The notes beneath the pieces are model-generated. The model did not search any database and had not been told where the DNA came from. It was given only the letters and a program-made list of their open reading frames with translations. Positions 61,279-64,000 of a stretch of DNA of 64,000 nt are shown piece after piece. Location: assembly GCA_012960315.1 (NCBI GenBank), contig DUBN01000059.1, positions 22,151-86,150 of the forward strand, given 5' to 3'. A program made the position numbers and the translations under genes. Origin of the DNA: Acidimicrobiia bacterium (GTDB lineage: Bacteria > Actinomycetota > Acidimicrobiia > Acidimicrobiales > Poriferisodalaceae). Each line of letters begins with the position of its first letter. Position 1 is the first letter of the stretch.

Positions 61279-62142
61279 ATGGGGTACATCGTCGGCGCCG
61301 CCTTAGTTTCTCACGTTCCCACAATTGTCTTACCCGAAGCGGTGCGACGACGGTTAAATGACGGTAGCGACATCAGCTTGCACAGTGGTCTGCACAGACT
61401 CGCCGAGGAAAAGCTGCGCCCGCTCCAAGCTGACACCGTCATCGTTGTCGATAGCCATTGGTTCACCACCGTCGAACATGTCGTCACCTCTCACGACTGT
61501 CGGATTGGCACCTTCACTTCAGGCGAACTCCCTCGGGGGATGCGCCAAGTGCCCTATGACATTCCTGGAGATCCGGAACTCGCAATTTCAATTGCGGCCC
61601 AAGCCAAAAATCGCGACGACACGTGGATTACCACATGCGACGATCCTCACCTGCCCATTCAATATGCAACTGTAAACCTTCTGCCCTTTCTGCAGGGCGA
61701 AGAAGCTTGGCTCTCTGTCAGCGTGTGCCAAACGGCGACCGTCGAGGACTTCTTGCTCTTTGGTGAACTGATCGGCCAGGCGATCGCTGAAACGGACCGT
61801 CGAGTCGTGGTCCTCGCCAGTGGAGGACTAAGCCACCGGTTCTGGCCGCTGAGAGAACTGCGTCATCACGAAGCCTCAGATCCTTCGAAACATTTGGTTA
61901 GCGACGATGCTCGACGAGCTGACGAGCAGGTGCTCGCGTGGATGCACAGCGGTGATCATTCAGCAATTCTAGATTTTGTGTCCGAATACCAACGCCACGC
62001 TCCTGAAGGCTCCTTTGGTCATTTTTTGACGATGATCGGTGCGTTAGGGGGTGCCGCCTGTGTCGCTCGTGGCACTCAATTCGGTGCTTATGAGGCGGCG
62101 GCGGGCACAGGCCAAGCTCACGTATGGTTCGATGTTTCCTAA
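61279..62142 (+). CDS. LigB-family class III extradiol dioxygenase
   Basis: 287 residues of the LigB fold, which cleaves catechol-like or aminophenol rings next to the hydroxyls with Fe(II). The N-terminal ALVSHVPTIVL and VVDSHWF supply the two His ligands expected, and the C-terminal YEAAAGTGQAHVWFDV is the usual end of HpaD-type enzymes. The Glu ligand cannot be assigned with certainty. It starts at the stop of the second P450. The substrate may be a hydroxylated aromatic or aminophenol (inference). Confidence 0.86.
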   Translation: MGYIVGAALVSHVPTIVLPEAVRRRLNDGSDISLHSGLHRLAEEKLRPLQADTVIVVDSHWFTTVEHVVTSHDCRIGTFTSGELPRGMRQVPYDIPGDPELAISIAAQAKNRDDTWITTCDDPHLPIQYATVNLLPFLQGEEAWLSVSVCQTATVEDFLLFGELIGQAIAETDRRVVVLASGGLSHRFWPLRELRHHEASDPSKHLVSDDARRADEQVLAWMHSGDHSAILDFVSEYQRHAPEGSFGHFLTMIGALGGAACVARGTQFGAYEAAAGTGQAHVWFDVS

Positions 62143-62163
62143 CTTCAAGGTTGTGAGGTTGAT

Positions 62164-62871
62164 GTGAAGGCGCTGGTGATCTCCCACGAAGATGCTTCTG
62201 GCTCCGGGCTGATTGGCTCGCGTCTGAGTGAAAGAGGCATCCAAGTTATTAACCACACCGTCGTAACTGACGTTTCGAAGCCCAATCAGGGCGCTCCATT
62301 CCCAGCGTTGGATGATTACGACCTCCTCGTCGTAATGGGCTCCTACTGGTCAGTCGAAGACAGTGAAACCATCGGCGGATGGATCAATGCTGAACTGAAT
62401 TTCATCCGGTCCGCCCACCAGGCGAACACTCCGGTCTTCGGAGTGTGTTTTGGTGGGCAAGCGCTAGCGAAAGCACTGGGGGGGAGAGTCGAACCAGCGC
62501 CGGAAACCGAAATCGGCTGGTATCGGCTCGACGGTGATGATCTCCCCGTTAGCGATGGCCCTTGGCTTGAGTGGCATCATGACCGGTTCGAGATACCACC
62601 GGGCGCTGAATTGTTGGCAACAACACCCATCTGCCCACAGCTGTACCGCCTTGGGCGAAGCGTTGGGACTCAATTTCACCCCGAGATCACCGTTGAACTG
62701 ATGAATGAATGGTTGGCTTCAGCATCTGAGGACTACCTGAGCCGACACAACATTGACACGGAAGAGCTCTTGAGCGACGTAGAGGAACATCAAGTCGCTA
62801 ATCGAAGAAATTGTTATGCCCTTGTGGACTGGTTCCTCGAAGAAATAGCTCTATTGGAACCGCCGGCGTAA
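62164..62871 (+). CDS. Class I glutamine amidotransferase-like (gamma-glutamyl hydrolase) protein
   Basis: 235 residues. The catalytic Cys is in VFGVCFGGQALA, and His-Glu in GTQFHPEI, as in triad-type class I GATases. No synthase partner domain is fused, so it may act as a hydrolase of gamma-glutamyl amides, as PuuD does and AtdA2/TdnT is thought to. GAGG lies five bases before GTG 62164. It is the last clear gene of the P450-dioxygenase operon and complements the divergent ligase. Confidence 0.88.
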   Translation: MKALVISHEDASGSGLIGSRLSERGIQVINHTVVTDVSKPNQGAPFPALDDYDLLVVMGSYWSVEDSETIGGWINAELNFIRSAHQANTPVFGVCFGGQALAKALGGRVEPAPETEIGWYRLDGDDLPVSDGPWLEWHHDRFEIPPGAELLATTPICPQLYRLGRSVGTQFHPEITVELMNEWLASASEDYLSRHNIDTEELLSDVEEHQVANRRNCYALVDWFLEEIALLEPPA

Positions 62872-62881
62872 GTGGCTCAAG

Positions 62882-63190
62882 GTGAGCCTGCTCTTAGCCG
62901 AATCACCACCACGGTTGTTCGCACTGGCGTTGCTTAAAGAAGGACACGTTCAGGCCTACTCCTTACCCAAGAACGAGTTCGGAAAACTTACGTTGGATCC
63001 GGGGGACACCCAGTCCTATACCTCTTGGGACTTTCTCAGCGTTGATGAAGACAAGAAGGACATGGTGCGCGCCACGCAAGGGCAGGTGCTTAGTCCCGAT
63101 GACGTGATCGGGGATGGCCTTCTGAAGTGGTTTGGCGGCATGAACAAGAGCGGATTTGGTTCGACTGCTAACCACCTCATCACTCACCGT
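62882..63190 (+). CDS. Possible truncated gene ending at the tRNA segment
   Basis: From GTG 62882 the frame is open through the tRNA-Pro segment into non-coding-looking sequence, so only the first 100 or so codons may be original. The sequence (EGHVQAYSLPKNEFGKL, WDFLSVDEDKKDM) is plausible but I recognise no family. It starts 10 bases after the GATase gene. Integration at the tRNA may have removed its 3' end. Confidence 0.3.
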
Positions 63191-63240
63191 TGGTCGGGAA
63201 GACAGGATTTGAACCTGCGACCCCCTGCTCCCAAAGCAGG
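63191..63240 (-). other. 3' fragment of tRNA-Pro(TGG) with CCA; attachment site
   Basis: Reading minus, these 50 bases are tRNA positions 27-76: anticodon stem CCTGC/GCAGG, loop TTTGGGA (TGG), T arm GCAGG-TTCAAAT-CCTGT, acceptor strand CTTCCCG, A and CCA. The 5' acceptor and D arm are missing. Such 3' fragments are what integrases that target tRNA genes leave at one end of an island. An integrase gene starts 170 bases away. The 170 bases between (63241-63410) hold nothing I recognise. Confidence 0.85.
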
Positions 63241-63410
63241 TTGCGCTGTTCGCTTCGCTCACACGGGTCGCGCTAGCGGGACCCCTACCAAGCTGCGTTT
63301 TCCCTGTTCAGAGCCTATTTCGAAGATTACGAGCCAGTTTGTATACAACCCAGCCTTAGGGGCTGTTTTCCGTCGTTTGGCTACTTATTGGCTACTCGAA
63401 AGAGAAAACG

Positions 63411-64000
63411 ATGGTTCAACGACGGGCATACAACGGTGCAGGAACGGTGTTCTTCGACACAGGGAAGAAGCGTTGGGTAGCAGCAGTTCCGCTGCCACCT
63501 GGTCCCGATGGGAAACGGAGGCGGCGTCAGCGAACGTTTCCTTCGAAACGTGAGGCTGTCGCCTACTTGAGTCAACCAGTCACAGACACTCCCCCAGTAC
63601 CTGAGGTGTTGTTGGTGGGTGATTTGTTGGATGGGTGGTTCAAGGCCCGTGAACGTCGGGCCGTTCAGGGTGAGTTGTCTCCTAAGACAATGGAGATCTC
63701 TGGGCATGTTGCTCGACGTATACGTGCTGGTTTGGGTCGGTACGAGGCGGAGTCACTATCAGTGGACGACGTCGAGGAGTTCTTGGTGACTCAGGCTGGG
63801 GAGGTGTCGTTGCGGTATGTGCAGATGCAACGCAACGTCCTGGACCAGGCATACAAGTGGGCTGCACGTAATCGCCTGTTGATTTGGAATCCTGCTGTGT
63901 TGGCGTCACTCCCCCACAAAGCTCGCAGCGACCACGGTCAAGTGTTGACCGCTGATCAAGCTGCGAGCCTGTTGGAGTCGTCTCGTGGGAGTCGTTGGCA
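63411..64000 (+). CDS. Tyrosine-recombinase-type site-specific integrase, N-terminal part
   Basis: ATG 63411 opens a frame of at least 196 codons that runs off the window. It begins with an arm-binding-like basic segment (AYNGAGTVFFDTGKKRW, KRRRQRTFPSKREA), then a core-binding helical domain (LLDGWFKARERRA, MQRNVLDQAYKWAARNRLL, NPAVLA), and enters the catalytic domain at LTADQAASLLESS. The catalytic R-H-R-Y residues lie beyond the window. The layout is that of phage/ICE integrases, and the tRNA-Pro fragment just upstream is the expected attachment site. Confidence 0.9.
   Translation, partial: MVQRRAYNGAGTVFFDTGKKRWVAAVPLPPGPDGKRRRRQRTFPSKREAVAYLSQPVTDTPPVPEVLLVGDLLDGWFKARERRAVQGELSPKTMEISGHVARRIRAGLGRYEAESLSVDDVEEFLVTQAGEVSLRYVQMQRNVLDQAYKWAARNRLLIWNPAVLASLPHKARSDHGQVLTADQAASLLESSRGSRW

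Noticed and set aside
63191..63275. A complete tRNA-Pro gene
   Set aside because: The 5' acceptor strand and D arm are absent; only positions 27-76 can be recognised.

Overview
The window looks like a chromosomal segment of a free-living actinobacterium, most probably of the class Acidimicrobiia. The evidence is the actinobacterial gene order (TIGR03960 radical SAM, TIGR03936, Rne/Rng, rplU, rpmA, obgE, proB, proA), several F420-type luciferase-like monooxygenases, many GTG starts, an acid-tailed Peripla_BP_6 lipoprotein and moderate GC. A DMSP-demethylase-like gene hints at a marine habitat (inference). There is no rRNA or CRISPR array. One complete tRNA (tRNA-Gly-TCC) is present.

Region 1 (1-16.1 kb) is housekeeping. 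It holds a partial LLM enzyme, a nucleoside phosphorylase, rsfS, nadD, a sigma-70-family factor, a class II DAHP synthase, a MoxR/VWA pair, proA-proB, obgE, rpmA-rplU, an RNase E/G and the two radical-SAM-associated genes. A short accessory stretch follows (16.1-17.6 kb): a small membrane ORF, a cupin gene bracketed by a 37-bp direct repeat, and an ABM-fold gene.

Region 2 (17.7-29.1 kb) is the cell-shape and proteostasis block: mreB-mreC-mreD-mrdA-rodA, ndk, folC, clpX, clpP, tig and tRNA-Gly, all on the minus strand. Overlapping starts and stops suggest tight operons. The PBP2 carries an unusual calcium-binding-type acidic tail.

Region 3 (29.1-46.3 kb) is a mosaic of metabolism and envelope genes: a DmdA-like aminomethyltransferase-fold enzyme, an SDR, secreted lipoproteins (one with a plastocyanin-like C-terminus, one YHYH protein), MAPEG, a cell-wall amidase, several LLM oxidoreductases, hydrolases, an amidase, an arylamine N-acetyltransferase, an orphan substrate-binding protein with a TetR-type palindrome upstream, an amidohydrolase and a RidA-like protein.

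Region 4 (46.3-63.2 kb) may be a catabolic genomic island. Its right end is a 50-nt 3' fragment of tRNA-Pro(TGG), followed at once by a tyrosine-recombinase integrase that runs off the window. Its left end has a decayed copy of the same tRNA segment in the same orientation. Inside are enoyl-CoA hydratase, methyltransferase, VOC, Rieske oxygenase and alpha/beta hydrolase genes, dispersed intergenic repeats, gene remnants, a MarR regulator and the most interesting locus: a glutamine-synthetase-like ligase divergent from P450-P450-LigB extradiol dioxygenase-class I glutamine-amidotransferase. By analogy with aniline degradation (TdnQ/TdnT, AtdA1/AtdA2), this could be a gamma-glutamylation route for an amine, with P450s and a class III ring-cleavage dioxygenase as the oxidative steps. 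That pathway is inference and no substrate is known.
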